DNA of 64,000 nucleotides from Dysgonomonas sp. Marseille-P4361 (GTDB taxonomy: Bacteria; Bacteroidota; Bacteroidia; Bacteroidales; Dysgonomonadaceae): assembly GCF_900343125.1 (NCBI RefSeq), contig NZ_OPYL01000001.1:682001-746000 (forward strand). Direction: 5' to 3'. Position 1 is the first letter of the stretch. Each line of letters opens with the position of its first letter. Below are positions 43,633 through 53,353 of this stretch, in pieces. The position numbers were made by a program, and so were the translations under genes. The notes beneath the pieces are model-generated. The model was given only the letters and a program-made list of their open reading frames with translations. It made no database searches and had not been told where the DNA came from.

Positions 43633-45185
43633 ATGAATGTAGTAATATATTGTAGAGTTAGTAGTGATGAACAAGCTAAAGGTGGAAGTTTAGACTTTCA
43701 AGAAAAACATTAAGAGAATACTGTAGGAAAAACGGTTATAATATTGTTGATGTTTATAGAGAAGATGCAAGTGGTAAGGATTTTAAGCACCGCCCCAAAA
43801 TCAATGAAGTAATGAAATACTGTAAATCTAATAAGCGAAAAGTTGATTTAATAATGGTATTGAGGTGGGACAGATACTCTCGATGTCAGAGATTGGCCTA
43901 TACGAATCTTGATTATTTTAAGAGCCTAGATATTGAGGTGAATGCAGCAGAGCAATATGTGGACTATTCTGTACCTGAGTCAAAAATGCTTTTGGCGATG
44001 TATTTGGCGATGGCAGAAGTAGATAATGATAAAAGGAGTATTGGAACAAGGGATGGTATCAATCAAGCTTTGTCAGAAGGTAAATGCTCAAATAAAGCAT
44101 CACGAGGGTATAAGAATATAAAAATTGATGACTATAATAAGTACGTAGAAATAGACAATGAAAAAGCACCAATAATACAATGGGTGTTTTCAGAAGTTGC
44201 AAAAGGAACTCAAACCCCAAACTATATAAGAAAGTTGGTCGAAAGAAAGCATAATTGGAAAATCAATAAAAACTCATTCATGGATATGCTAAGAAACCAA
44301 TTCTATATGGGAAAGGTACGTGTTCCTGAATACAAAGGTGTTCCTGAATATTATGTAGATGGAAGACATGATGCAATCATAGATAAAATAACTTTCGAGA
44401 AGGTACAAGAGGTTATAGATGGTAAAAGAAAGGGTCTCCAAAGCTATCTAAAAAAAAATCCTGATTTATTCCTAAGAAAATATATATGTTGTCCTATTTG
44501 CGGTAAATCAATTACAGGAGCAATAAGTTCAGGCAATGGTGGCAAATATACTTATTACAACTGTAGTAGTGATGCTAAACATTTTAGATGTAGAGCAGAA
44601 GAAGCAAATGAATTGTTTGCTAAATACCTATCCTCTTTAAAACCAAACGAGCCTATTTTAAGGCTATATAAAGAGGTTTTAAAGGATATTAGACAAGACG
44701 GCAAGCAAGATATCCAAAAACAAATAGAAGGGCATGAAGGTGAGAAGATAAAGATAAAAGAACGTTTGTATAATCTCGAAGATAAATATTTAGATGGTGA
44801 AATAGATAAGGAAACCTACCATAATGCAAAAGAAAGGTACAACAAAAACATATCTACACTTGAAGAAAAGATAGATATTCTTGAAAACCCTAACCGTGCA
44901 AATATCGAACCTAAACTAACATACTCTATTGACCTGATAAACAATATGGATTACTATATTCGAGATGCTAAAGTAGAGGTGAAATGTAAGCTGATAAGTT
45001 CAATTTTTCCCGAAAAAGTTGTATTTGATGGAAAAGCATATCGAACCAATTCTTTGAATAAAGTTTTAGATTTAATATATCAGCAAACCAACGAATTGCG
45101 GGGAAATAAAAATGGGAAAAACTCAAATAATTCGAGTTTTTCCCACTTAGTACCCAGAGCCGGGATCGAACCGGCATGGAAGTGA
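43633..45185 (+). pseudogene. Large serine recombinase, frameshifted, converging on tRNA-Leu
   Basis: From the ATG at 43633: MNVVIYCRVSSDEQAKGGSL with the catalytic Ser in RVSSDEQ, then a stop after QEKH. Adding one A to the A5 run at 43703-43707 restores TLREYCRKNGYNIV, DASGKDF and the rest. Next come RWDRYSR, a recombinase domain, a zinc ribbon (CPICGKSITGAISSGNGGKYTYYNC) and a coiled coil. An ATG at 43812 begins the longest open part. The last codons read antisense through the tRNA-Leu terminator hairpin and tRNA 3' end (LVPRAGIEPAWK). Otherwise near complete, so a homopolymer read error would make it functional. Confidence 0.78.
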
Positions 45186-45234
45186 ATCCACTGGTGTTTG
45201 AGACCAGCGCGTCTACCGATTCCGCCATCTGGGC
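45151..45234 (-). tRNA. tRNA-Leu (anticodon CAA)
   Basis: 84 bases on the minus strand. Acceptor GCCCAGA pairs with TCTGGGT (one G-U), anticodon stem CTGGT/ACCAG with loop CTCAAAC (anticodon CAA), a long variable arm typical of leucine tRNAs, T-arm CCGG-TTCGATC-CCGG type. No encoded CCA. A terminator-like hairpin (ACTCAAATAATTCGAGT, about 45121-45137) follows its 3' end. Confidence 0.95.
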
Positions 45235-45244
45235 TTGTGAGGTG

Positions 45245-45274
45245 CAAAAGTACACATATTTTTTATATATCAAA
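45245..45274 (-). promoter_or_regulatory. Promoter of tRNA-Leu
   Basis: On the minus strand TTTG (45271-45274), 18 bases, TACTTTTG (45245-45252), then the tRNA 10 bases downstream. Matches the Bacteroidetes consensus. Confidence 0.75.
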
Positions 45275-45338
45275 AAGACTTGCTTAATTTTTTCAAAAAA
45301 AGCGATACTTATTTCTTATTGCTATTGTCTGTTTTTTT

Positions 45339-45369
45339 TTTGTTTGTATATTAGTATGATGTAACTTTG
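45339..45369 (+). promoter_or_regulatory. Promoter of the mannose-1-phosphate guanylyltransferase gene
   Basis: TTTG (45339-45342), 19 bases, TAACTTTG (45362-45369), then the ATG 16 bases later. Confidence 0.7.
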
Positions 45370-45385
45370 CATAAAATAAATAGAT

Positions 45386-46471
45386 ATGGATAATACAAAC
45401 AACAATTATTGTGTGATAATGAGTGGCGGTATAGGTAGCCGCTTTTGGCCTTTTAGTCGTGAAGCTCGTCCAAAGCAATTCTTAGACTTCTTCGGAACAG
45501 GTCGTTCTCTTTTGCAGATGACTGTTGATCGATTTAAGAAGATCTTACCAGTTGAAAATATATTTATTGTCACAAATAATGAATATGCTGGAATGGTGGC
45601 TGAGGCTTTGCCTGAATTGTCTCCAAACCAAATTTTATTGGAGCCGATGCGTAGAAATACAGCGCCATGTATTGCATTTGCTACATATCACATAAATTCG
45701 TTCAACCCGAATGCGAATATTGTTGTTGCTCCTTCCGATCATTTGATATTGAAAGAAAATGAGTTTTTGTCTATCATAGAGAAATCTTTGGCTTTTGTAG
45801 AGAAGCATGACACCTTATTAACTCTTGGTATCCGTCCTAGCCGACCTGAAACAGGCTATGGATATATTCAGATGAGTGAAGAAAAACTAGATGGAATAAC
45901 TAAGGTTAAAGTCTTTACCGAAAAACCAAATATTGAACTGGCAAAGGTGTTTTATGAAAGCGAAGAGTTCTTGTGGAACTCAGGAATCTTCATTTGGAAT
46001 AATAAAACAATCCTTAAAGCTTTTCGTGATCATCTTCCTGAGATCACAAATCGTTTCGATATTGGCAAAGATGCTTTTGGAACGGATAAAGAAAAAGCCT
46101 TTATTGACGAAAATTTCCCATTCTGTCCTAATATCTCTATTGATTATGGCATAATGGAAAAAGCTTCGAATGTATATGTGCAGGCAGCAGATTTTGGCTG
46201 GTCAGACTTAGGAACTTGGGGGTCTTTGTATGAAATATCAGATAAAGATCAAGATGCAAATGCTTCCCTCATTTCAGAATCTATGTTTTTTGATAGTTCA
46301 GAAAATATAGTAACACTTCCTACCGGAAAGCTAGCTGTTATACAGGGGTTGGAAGGTTATATCGTCGCAGAGGCAGACGGAGTTCTTCTTGTTTGTAAGA
46401 AGGATGAAGAGCAACGTATTAAACAGTTTGTCACAGACGTGAAACTGAAATACGGAGAAAAATATATTTAA
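45386..46471 (+). CDS. manC: Mannose-1-phosphate guanylyltransferase
   Basis: 361 residues. The pyrophosphorylase signature [21 protein letters not shown] is at residues 13-33, followed by [43 protein letters not shown] and DYGIMEKA, and near the end [20 protein letters not shown]. It makes GDP-mannose from mannose-1-P and GTP for surface glycans and GDP-fucose. It lacks the phosphomannose isomerase domain of bifunctional enzymes. Own promoter; ahcY begins 17 bases after its stop. Confidence 0.9.
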   Translation: MDNTNNNYCVIMSGGIGSRFWPFSREARPKQFLDFFGTGRSLLQMTVDRFKKILPVENIFIVTNNEYAGMVAEALPELSPNQILLEPMRRNTAPCIAFATYHINSFNPNANIVVAPSDHLILKENEFLSIIEKSLAFVEKHDTLLTLGIRPSRPETGYGYIQMSEEKLDGITKVKVFTEKPNIELAKVFYESEEFLWNSGIFIWNNKTILKAFRDHLPEITNRFDIGKDAFGTDKEKAFIDENFPFCPNISIDYGIMEKASNVYVQAADFGWSDLGTWGSLYEISDKDQDANASLISESMFFDSSENIVTLPTGKLAVIQGLEGYIVAEADGVLLVCKKDEEQRIKQFVTDVKLKYGEKYI

Positions 46472-46488
46472 ATAGAAATAATAATAAA

Positions 46489-47910
46489 TTGATGTCAAAA
46501 GAATTAAAACCCAATCTACCTTATTTGGTAGCAGATATAAGTTTAGCTGATTTTGGTAGAAAAGAGATCGAAATAGCAGAACACGAAATGCCAGGACTAA
46601 TGGCACTTCGTGAAAAATACGGAAATTCGAAACCGTTGAAGGGTGCTCGTATAATGGGGTCTTTACATATGACGATCCAGACAGCAGTATTGATAGAAAC
46701 ACTGAAAGAACTAGGAGCAGATATACGTTGGTGTAGCTGTAATATTTTTTCTACGCAAGATCATGCAGCAGCAGCTATTGCCGCTTCGGGTATTCCTGTT
46801 TTCGCGTGGAAGGGCGAAACCCTGGAAGAATATTGGTGGTGTACAGAGCAAGCTCTTTCTTTTCCTGGGGGAAAAGGTCCAAATCTGATTGTAGATGATG
46901 GTGGAGATGCTACTTTGCTTATTCATTGGGGGTATAAAGCAGAAGAGGATGCCAATTTCTTAGATAAGAAAGCTTCTAGTCACGAAGAGCAAGTGATATT
47001 AGATACCATTTCTCGTATCTTGAAAGAAGATAATAATCGCTGGCATCGTACAGTAGCAGAGTGGAAGGGAGTTTCGGAAGAGACAACTACAGGTGTTCAT
47101 CGTTTGTATCAGATGATGGAACGTGGAGAATTGTTAATCCCTGCCATAAATGTAAATGATTCGGTTACTAAATCTAAGTTTGATAACTTGTATGGTTGTC
47201 GCGAGTCTTTGGCTGATGGAATCAAACGTGCAACCGATGTGATGATTGCAGGTAAAGTTGCAGTTATTGCCGGATACGGAGACGTGGGTAAGGGTTGTGC
47301 ACATTCGATGCGTTCGTACGGAGCAAGAGTAATTGTTACGGAAATAGACCCAATCTGTGCTTTGCAAGCAGCGATGGAAGGTTTTGAAGTAACAACAATG
47401 GAAGAAGCTGTTAAGGAAGGAAATATTTTCGTTACTACTACAGGTAATAAAGATATTATCACAATAGAGCATATGGCCCGGATGAAAGATCAAGCGATCG
47501 TGTGTAATATTGGTCACTTTGATAATGAGATTCAGGTTGAAAAACTGGTAAATTTCCCAAGTATTCAACATGTGAACATCAAGCCTCAGGTAGATAAATA
47601 TATCTTCCCTGATGGGCATGCTATCTTCTTGTTGGCAGAAGGTCGTTTAGTAAATCTAGGATGCGCGACAGGTCACCCTTCATTTGTGATGAGTAATTCA
47701 TTTACAAATCAGACATTGGCTCAGATAGAGTTATGGGAACGCGATTATGCTGTTGGTGTATACCGTTTGCCTAAGCATTTAGATGAAGAAGTTGCTCGTC
47801 TGCATCTAGAGAGAATAGGTGTGAAGTTGAGTAAGTTGACTCAAGAGCAAGCCGATTATTTAGGAGTGCCGGTAGAGGGGCCTTTCAAACCAGAACATTA
47901 CAGATATTAA
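46489..47910 (+). CDS. ahcY: Adenosylhomocysteinase
   Basis: 473 residues (the start may be the second of two consecutive ATG-like codons). [21 protein letters not shown], the NAD site [25 protein letters not shown] split across two strands, DNEIQ, and the invariant ending KPEHYRY are present. It splits S-adenosylhomocysteine to homocysteine and adenosine and so keeps methylation reactions going. Long helical insertions near residue 150-180 are usual in this class. Confidence 0.96.
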   Translation: MMSKELKPNLPYLVADISLADFGRKEIEIAEHEMPGLMALREKYGNSKPLKGARIMGSLHMTIQTAVLIETLKELGADIRWCSCNIFSTQDHAAAAIAASGIPVFAWKGETLEEYWWCTEQALSFPGGKGPNLIVDDGGDATLLIHWGYKAEEDANFLDKKASSHEEQVILDTISRILKEDNNRWHRTVAEWKGVSEETTTGVHRLYQMMERGELLIPAINVNDSVTKSKFDNLYGCRESLADGIKRATDVMIAGKVAVIAGYGDVGKGCAHSMRSYGARVIVTEIDPICALQAAMEGFEVTTMEEAVKEGNIFVTTTGNKDIITIEHMARMKDQAIVCNIGHFDNEIQVEKLVNFPSIQHVNIKPQVDKYIFPDGHAIFLLAEGRLVNLGCATGHPSFVMSNSFTNQTLAQIELWERDYAVGVYRLPKHLDEEVARLHLERIGVKLSKLTQEQADYLGVPVEGPFKPEHYRY

Positions 47911-47933
47911 TGTCTTTCTTTATATAGGGGTAA

Positions 47934-47959
47934 AAGGGCAGAGATCGATCTCTGCCCTT
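47934..47959. terminator. Bidirectional terminator between ahcY and the beta-helix gene
   Basis: A perfect 26-base palindrome (two 13-base arms, AAGGGCAGAGATC and its complement), flanked by T-rich sequence on both sides, between two convergent genes. Confidence 0.85.
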
Positions 47960-47965
47960 CTTGTA

Positions 47966-49096
47966 TTATAGCTTAGTTGATATTTTCTCAAGAAGAACAA
48001 CTCGACTCCAATCATTGGTGCTAAAAGAATTGAAATCATATCCGATATAAGAGACAACTGGATGACAGAGTCCTATGACGATTTTTGCAGGATAATAATA
48101 TTCTCCCTTAAAGGTTATATCTTGTTTGATTTTAAACCACTTATCTTCAGTAAAGTGTTCGGTGTTATAATTAGCTACAAAAAGATTGTGCCCAGCATCA
48201 AAGACAATCGGATAATTACAACATTCTATTTCTAGAGTTTGAATTGAACTGCTGTGGTGGCAAGATTCTGATAACATCCCTATGTGGCAACCCACAACTT
48301 GGACGTCTTTTCCTACAAAATGTTCACTGAACTTTATACCGCACGCATACCCGGATACCCTGACTAACCCAATGGAAATTAATGCATGGTTATTGACTCT
48401 AGGGGTAATAAGACCAATGCTCTTTGCAGGTTCAGGGTTGATTGAAACGCTTAGGGGGCAGTTGGTATCAATAAGAACATTGTCTAAAAGACATTTTGTC
48501 GCTAGACTTAAATTAATAGCGTTTAAGCTATTTATGAGAGGAATTGAATCTGTCATAGTGCAAGTTCTAATGCCAATATCTTTAAAACTTGGGGTTAAAT
48601 AATTCCATTGAGTCCAATCTCCTTCAGGTCCTTTTTGCATAGCAATAACAGCATGTTGAGGATTATCGGAAATGAGAGATGAATAAAGAATTGCCCCATT
48701 TCGAGAAGGATTCATATAGGTAATAGCTTGCATTTCAAACTCAGGAGCAAATTCTCCTCTGAAAATGATATTCTTGGAGTTGTCTATTGCTACATGAGGA
48801 ATGTATAGTTGAGACATACACTCATATCCGTTCACCGAATCAATTATGGGACCTGAGATGTTGTATATGCCCTTTGGGAAAAATACAGTTCCTCCGTCCT
48901 TTGCTGCTACATTTATTGCTTTTTGTATGGCTTGAGTATCGTCGGTAAAACCATCCCCTTTTGCTCCATATTTTTTCACATTGAAATAAAAGGCTTCTAT
49001 TTTATCTTCTATAGTTGGTGTAGAAGAATTGAAACAGCCAGTTGAAAGGATGGCGGATATGAATACAAATATTGTTTTTAATATTTTCATATTCAA
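47966..49096 (-). CDS. Pectate-lyase-3-type beta-helix lipoprotein
   Basis: 376 residues with a lipoprotein signal (FVFISAILSTGCFNSS, Cys21). The start of the mature domain, FNVKKYGAKGDGFTDDTQAIQKAINVAAKDGGTVFFPKG split across the first turns, is the classic Pectate_lyase_3 motif. Later turns are a right-handed beta-helix with NNHALISIGLVRVSGY and NIGMLSESCHHSS-like turns. It probably binds or cleaves a polysaccharide in the periplasm or at the surface; substrate unknown. Converges with ahcY. Confidence 0.8.
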   Translation of the reverse strand: MNMKILKTIFVFISAILSTGCFNSSTPTIEDKIEAFYFNVKKYGAKGDGFTDDTQAIQKAINVAAKDGGTVFFPKGIYNISGPIIDSVNGYECMSQLYIPHVAIDNSKNIIFRGEFAPEFEMQAITYMNPSRNGAILYSSLISDNPQHAVIAMQKGPEGDWTQWNYLTPSFKDIGIRTCTMTDSIPLINSLNAINLSLATKCLLDNVLIDTNCPLSVSINPEPAKSIGLITPRVNNHALISIGLVRVSGYACGIKFSEHFVGKDVQVVGCHIGMLSESCHHSSSIQTLEIECCNYPIVFDAGHNLFVANYNTEHFTEDKWFKIKQDITFKGEYYYPAKIVIGLCHPVVSYIGYDFNSFSTNDWSRVVLLEKISTKL

Positions 49097-49350
49097 TTAG
49101 ATTTAATAATACTTGATTATACAATTATATATCCAAATATACTGATGGAAGATGTTTTTTTTAAACATCTTCCATTTTATTGGCTTTGTAAAATCATATA
49201 ATTAAATCATTTTAGCATAAATCAAAGCCGACATCTCTATTGTACCAAAATAAAATTTCTTATTTAAGTCTCTTCTTATTTATCATTGAGGATAATGACT
49301 TATCTTTATTTTCTATATTTAACTCAAAAAACAATAAAATAAGATTAAGT
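49097..49350. other. Divergent intergenic region with a 13-bp hairpin
   Basis: 254 bases between two divergent genes. ATGGAAGATGTTT (49145-49157) and AAACATCTTCCAT (49163-49175) form a perfect 13-bp stem followed by TTTATT on the + strand. Neither flanking gene ends here, so it could end a small RNA or serve as a regulator site. Confidence 0.55.
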
Positions 49351-52300
49351 ATGAAAAAAGTGGTTCTGTTTTTTCTTGCTTTGGCAGGAGCTTTTTCAGG
49401 AATAAAAGCACAGCAGGAAGCTCGGCTATTGCGTTTCCCTTCTGTCAATGGGCAGGAGATTGTTTTTGCTTATGCTGGCGACTTATACAAAATCTCTATT
49501 AATGGGGGTGAGGCTAAGCGATTGACTTCGCATGTAGGATATGAGATGTTCCCTAAATTTTCACCAGATGGTAAAACTATAGCTTTCACCGGACAATATG
49601 ATGGAAATACGGAGGTTTATACTATCCCCTCCAGCGGAGGAGAACCTCTTCGTATAACCTATACTCCAACCAACAGCCGTGATGATATTGGCGATCGTAT
49701 GGGACCAAACAATATTGTTATGGGGTGGACTCCCGATGGTAATGATATTGTATACCGTAACCGTATAGGTGATGGCTTTACAGGAAAACTGTATTTGGTT
49801 AATAATGAGGGAGGTTTGTCTAAAGTTATTCCATTGCCTGAAGGTGGATTTTGTAGTTATTCGCCAGATGGGAAAAAGCTTGCATATAATAGGGTGATGC
49901 GTGAGTTCCGTACATGGAAATACTATAAAGGAGGAATGGCTGATGACGTTTGGATATACGACTCAAGTGCGCAGAAGGTAGAAAATATTACGTATAACGA
50001 TGCTCAGGACATTATGCCAATGTGGATTGGTGATGAAATTTATTTTATCTCAGACCGCGATCGTACAATGAATATCTTTGTTTACGATACCAAGACAAAA
50101 CAGACAAGTAAAGTAACGAATTTTACCGATTATGATGTGAAGTTTCCTAGTCATAATGGCAATACGATTGTTTTCGAAAAAGGAGGATATATCTATAAAT
50201 TAGATGCAGCAACCAAGCAAGCTGTAAAGGTATCCATTAGTCTATCTTCGGACAATATTTATGCACGTAGCGAGATTAAAGATGGGAATAAATATGTTTC
50301 TGCCGCTAGCTTATCTCCTGATGGAGAACGCCTAGCTATAACAACACGCGGGGAAGTTTTTAATATACCAGCAGATAAAGGTGTGACTAAAAATATAACC
50401 CGTTCGCCAGGAGCGCATGATCGTGAAGCATCGTGGTCTCCTAATGGAAAATATATTGCTTATATTTCTGATGTAACAGGAGAGACCGAGCTTTATATGC
50501 AAGATGCAACAGGAGGAGAGCCTATTCAATTAACAAAGAATAACGATACTTATATCCGTTCTTTCGAATGGAGCCCCAATTCTAAATCAATAGTTTATAC
50601 CGATAGAGAGAATAGGATAAATTTGCTTGATGTTGCCTCTAAGTCTAAAACAACTTTGCTGCAAGATCCGGCAGGAGAACCACGTGGAGTAACTTTTTCT
50701 CCCGATAGCAAATGGTTGACTTATAGCCGTATGGAGTCGAATGAATTTAATGTAGTATATGTATTTGATATTGCAGCAAAGAAAGAATATGCTGTAACAG
50801 ACAAATGGTACGAATCATATAGTCCGGCTTTCAGCAAGGATGGGAAATATTTGATCTTTACTTCTGCACGTGACTTTAATCCAATGTACGGATCGAAAGA
50901 ATGGAATCATATCTATCAGGCATCAAACGGCGTTTACCTGGCCTTGTTGTCTAAAGACACTCCATCTCCGTTTTTGGAAGAGGATGCTGAGGTAAAAGTA
51001 GAGGATGCGGACAAAAAAGAAGAGCCTAAAAAGGAAGGTGAGAAGAAAAAAGAAGAAGGCAACACGGTTAAAATAGATTTCGACGGTATAGCAGATCGTA
51101 TTGTTAAACTTCCTCTTCCTGCTTCTTATTATTGGAACTTTTATTCTGATGGTTCAAAAGTCTATTACAATAGATCAGGCTCTACTTTTGTGTACGACTT
51201 AAAAGCTCAAAAAGAAGAGACTGTTGCCGAAGGGGCTTCTATGTTTGTGGGATTCCATTACAAGAAAGCATTATTCTCTAAAGGCAGACAGTTATTTGTA
51301 ACGAATATCCCTACAGGAAAAGCAGATCTTAGCAAGGAAGTAAACCTTTCTAATATGAAGATAACGACTGATTATCCTCAAGAATGGGCGCAGATATTTA
51401 ATGAAGCATGGCGTGTCTATCGCGATGGTTTCTATGTAGAAAATATGCATGGAGTAGATTGGAATGCAGTCAAAACAAAATATGAAGCTTTTCTTCCTTA
51501 TGTGAAAAACCGTTTGGACCTTAATTACATAATAGGAGAGATGATTGGCGAATTGAATTGTGGTCATGCCTATGTTAATCCGGGAGAAGTAGATCGAGCG
51601 AAGCGCATTAATACAGGTTTATTAGGGGCAGAGATTTCTCGCGATAAAAGTGGATTCTTCCGTATAGAGAAAATTCTTCAAGGCGCTTCATGGAATAAAA
51701 AACTACGTTCGCCACTAACAGAGCCTGGTATTGAAGCAAAAGTTGGAGAATTCATTGTTGCTATCGACGGTGTGCCTACCAATAGTGTAAAAGATATGTA
51801 TTCTCTTTTAGTAGGAAAGGCTGAAGTCCCTACCGAGATTATGCTAAACAGTAAGGCTGATCTTTCGGGAGCGCGCAAGATTGTGATTAGTCCTATAGTT
51901 GAAGAATATTCACTTTATCATAACGAATGGGTTCAGAATAATATCAAGAAAGTGGACGAGGCTTCTAATGGCAAGATCGGTTATATTTATATACCTGATA
52001 TGGGACCTGATGGGTTGAATGAATTTGCTCGTCTTTTCTATCCTCAGTTAGATAAAGAAGGTCTTATTGTAGACGATCGCGCAAATGGAGGCGGAAATGT
52101 TTCTCCTATGATTTTGGAACGCCTTGCTCGCGAACCTTATCGCCTGACAATGAGACGTGGATCTAACCGTATAGGAACAGTCCCGGATGCAGTGCAAGTT
52201 GGTCCGAAAGTATGTCTGATAAATAAATATTCTGCTTCGGACGGAGATTTATTCCCTTGGGGATTCCGTGCATTAGGCTTAGGAAAGTTGATCGGGACAC

Positions 52301-52578
52301 GGACTTGGGGAGGTATTGTTGGTATTTCGGGGTCGATGCCATTTATCGACGGAACTGATATTCGTGTGCCTTTCTTTACTAGCTATGATGCTAAAACGGG
52401 ACAATGGATAGTTGAAAATCATGGAGTAGATCCGGACATTGTAGTCGATAATGACCCGATAAAAGAATGGAATGGGGAGGATCAACAGCTAGATCGCGCT
52501 ATAGAAGAAGTGATGAAAGATCTAAAAAATCGAGAGCCTCTTAAACCAGTTCCTGCTCCTCGAGTATGGAATAAATAG
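49351..52578 (+). CDS. Tricorn-like S41 family protease
   Basis: 1075 residues from the ATG at 49351, which begins a signal peptide (MKKVVLFFLALAGAFSGIKAQ); the longer frame from 49240 is rejected. Two beta-propeller-like halves carry repeats of the PD40/WD40 type (KRLTSHVGYEMFPKFSPDGK, ITRSPGAHDREASWSPNGKYIAY, SWSPNGK). A Lys/Glu-rich insert near 545-575 precedes a PDZ-like region, then the tail-specific core with RANGGGNVS and SASDGDLFP, where Ser963 falls close to the catalytic Ser965 of archaeal tricorn. Periplasmic protein or peptide degradation is likely. Followed by a terminator. Confidence 0.87.
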   Translation: MKKVVLFFLALAGAFSGIKAQQEARLLRFPSVNGQEIVFAYAGDLYKISINGGEAKRLTSHVGYEMFPKFSPDGKTIAFTGQYDGNTEVYTIPSSGGEPLRITYTPTNSRDDIGDRMGPNNIVMGWTPDGNDIVYRNRIGDGFTGKLYLVNNEGGLSKVIPLPEGGFCSYSPDGKKLAYNRVMREFRTWKYYKGGMADDVWIYDSSAQKVENITYNDAQDIMPMWIGDEIYFISDRDRTMNIFVYDTKTKQTSKVTNFTDYDVKFPSHNGNTIVFEKGGYIYKLDAATKQAVKVSISLSSDNIYARSEIKDGNKYVSAASLSPDGERLAITTRGEVFNIPADKGVTKNITRSPGAHDREASWSPNGKYIAYISDVTGETELYMQDATGGEPIQLTKNNDTYIRSFEWSPNSKSIVYTDRENRINLLDVASKSKTTLLQDPAGEPRGVTFSPDSKWLTYSRMESNEFNVVYVFDIAAKKEYAVTDKWYESYSPAFSKDGKYLIFTSARDFNPMYGSKEWNHIYQASNGVYLALLSKDTPSPFLEEDAEVKVEDADKKEEPKKEGEKKKEEGNTVKIDFDGIADRIVKLPLPASYYWNFYSDGSKVYYNRSGSTFVYDLKAQKEETVAEGASMFVGFHYKKALFSKGRQLFVTNIPTGKADLSKEVNLSNMKITTDYPQEWAQIFNEAWRVYRDGFYVENMHGVDWNAVKTKYEAFLPYVKNRLDLNYIIGEMIGELNCGHAYVNPGEVDRAKRINTGLLGAEISRDKSGFFRIEKILQGASWNKKLRSPLTEPGIEAKVGEFIVAIDGVPTNSVKDMYSLLVGKAEVPTEIMLNSKADLSGARKIVISPIVEEYSLYHNEWVQNNIKKVDEASNGKIGYIYIPDMGPDGLNEFARLFYPQLDKEGLIVDDRANGGGNVSPMILERLAREPYRLTMRRGSNRIGTVPDAVQVGPKVCLINKYSASDGDLFPWGFRALGLGKLIGTRTWGGIVGISGSMPFIDGTDIRVPFFTSYDAKTGQWIVENHGVDPDIVVDNDPIKEWNGEDQQLDRAIEEVMKDLKNREPLKPVPAPRVWNK

Positions 52579-52603
52579 AATAGACGAATTAACTCAAATA
52601 TAG

Positions 52604-52648
52604 AAAGGAGGGTTGCTTAGTTCTTAAATAGAGTGACTCTCCTTTTGT
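52604..52648 (+). terminator. Terminator of the tricorn-like gene
   Basis: AAAGGAGGGT (52604-52613) pairs with ACTCTCCTTT (52636-52645), one G-U, followed by TGTTT. The loop is 22 bases, so it is a moderate candidate. Confidence 0.55.
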
Positions 52649-52665
52649 TTAAACACAACTTGATT

Positions 52666-53212
52666 ATGAAGAAACTACACAACCTAACACTTATTGCAGG
52701 AAGCATTTTGCTAATCTGTCTGTCAGTTTCATGTAAGAAACAGCCGGATAAAATTCTAAATTACGAAGGAATATCTTTCAGTTATGCATCCTATTGGAAG
52801 GCTGAAACAGAACAGTTAGATGAAACTCATTTCTATTCAGTGTCAGGAACGATTCGACAAGGAAACCATTTTTCTTGTTTCTTTCTATAGCGAAGAGGTC
52901 GCTCCAGAAGTTTTACTGGATAGTTATTTTAATAATTTAGAAGACTTTGAACTAGCTAAAGAAGATAGAGCGTATGGGAAGTTTGGTCGGTATGAGTGTG
53001 TAGGACACAAATACCAATTGTCTAAACGCCTGAGTAAATTCTATGGGGAAACTTATGCTTTCAATGCCGGAGGAAAAAGTGTACTTGTGATTAAGCAAAG
53101 CGAGAAAGATTATGATCTAAAGCACGATAAGTATAAAACAATAGAGGATACCTTTAGCGTAATGGAAGCCGAAATGCCGGTGCAAGCAGAAGGTGCAGTC
53201 GCAAGTTTATAG
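52666..53212 (+). pseudogene. Small lipoprotein gene with a one-base frameshift
   Basis: From the ATG at 52666: signal and lipobox (LIAGSILLICLSVSCKKQPD), then EGISFSYASYWKAETEQLDE and THFYSVSGT, after which the first frame ends in 15 residues at 52890. The +1 frame continues as FDKETIFLVSFYSEEVAPEVLLDSYF to 53212 (AEGAVASL). Removing one base near 52851-52853 gives one protein of about 180 residues. The domain resembles small DUF-type lipoproteins (PsbP-like folds); name not known. Disrupted gene or read error. Confidence 0.65.
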
Positions 53213-53275
53213 CCTCTTTTTGGCGATTATATGCGCTTTTTTCTCGTTTTTATATCTATTATTGCACATTTTTGC

Positions 53276-53283
53276 TAATTTTG
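53276..53283 (+). promoter_or_regulatory. -7 promoter box for fabI
   Basis: TAATTTTG fits TAnnTTTG, 71 bases before the fabI start. The -33 box is not clear. Confidence 0.45.
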
Positions 53284-53353
53284 TGCGGTAGACAAGCTTT
53301 ACAAAATGTGCTTGTTCCTTTATAGTGCTAATAATCATTTAAATAATGAAAAT

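Noticed and set aside
44968-45273. 101-residue minus-strand open frame across the recombinase end and tRNA-Leu.
   Set aside because: It runs through the tRNA gene and has no homology character; chance antisense frame.
52820-53212. The 130-residue frame at 52820 as an independent gene.
   Set aside because: Its start overlaps the lipoprotein frame in another phase, and the two halves read as one protein after a single-base change.
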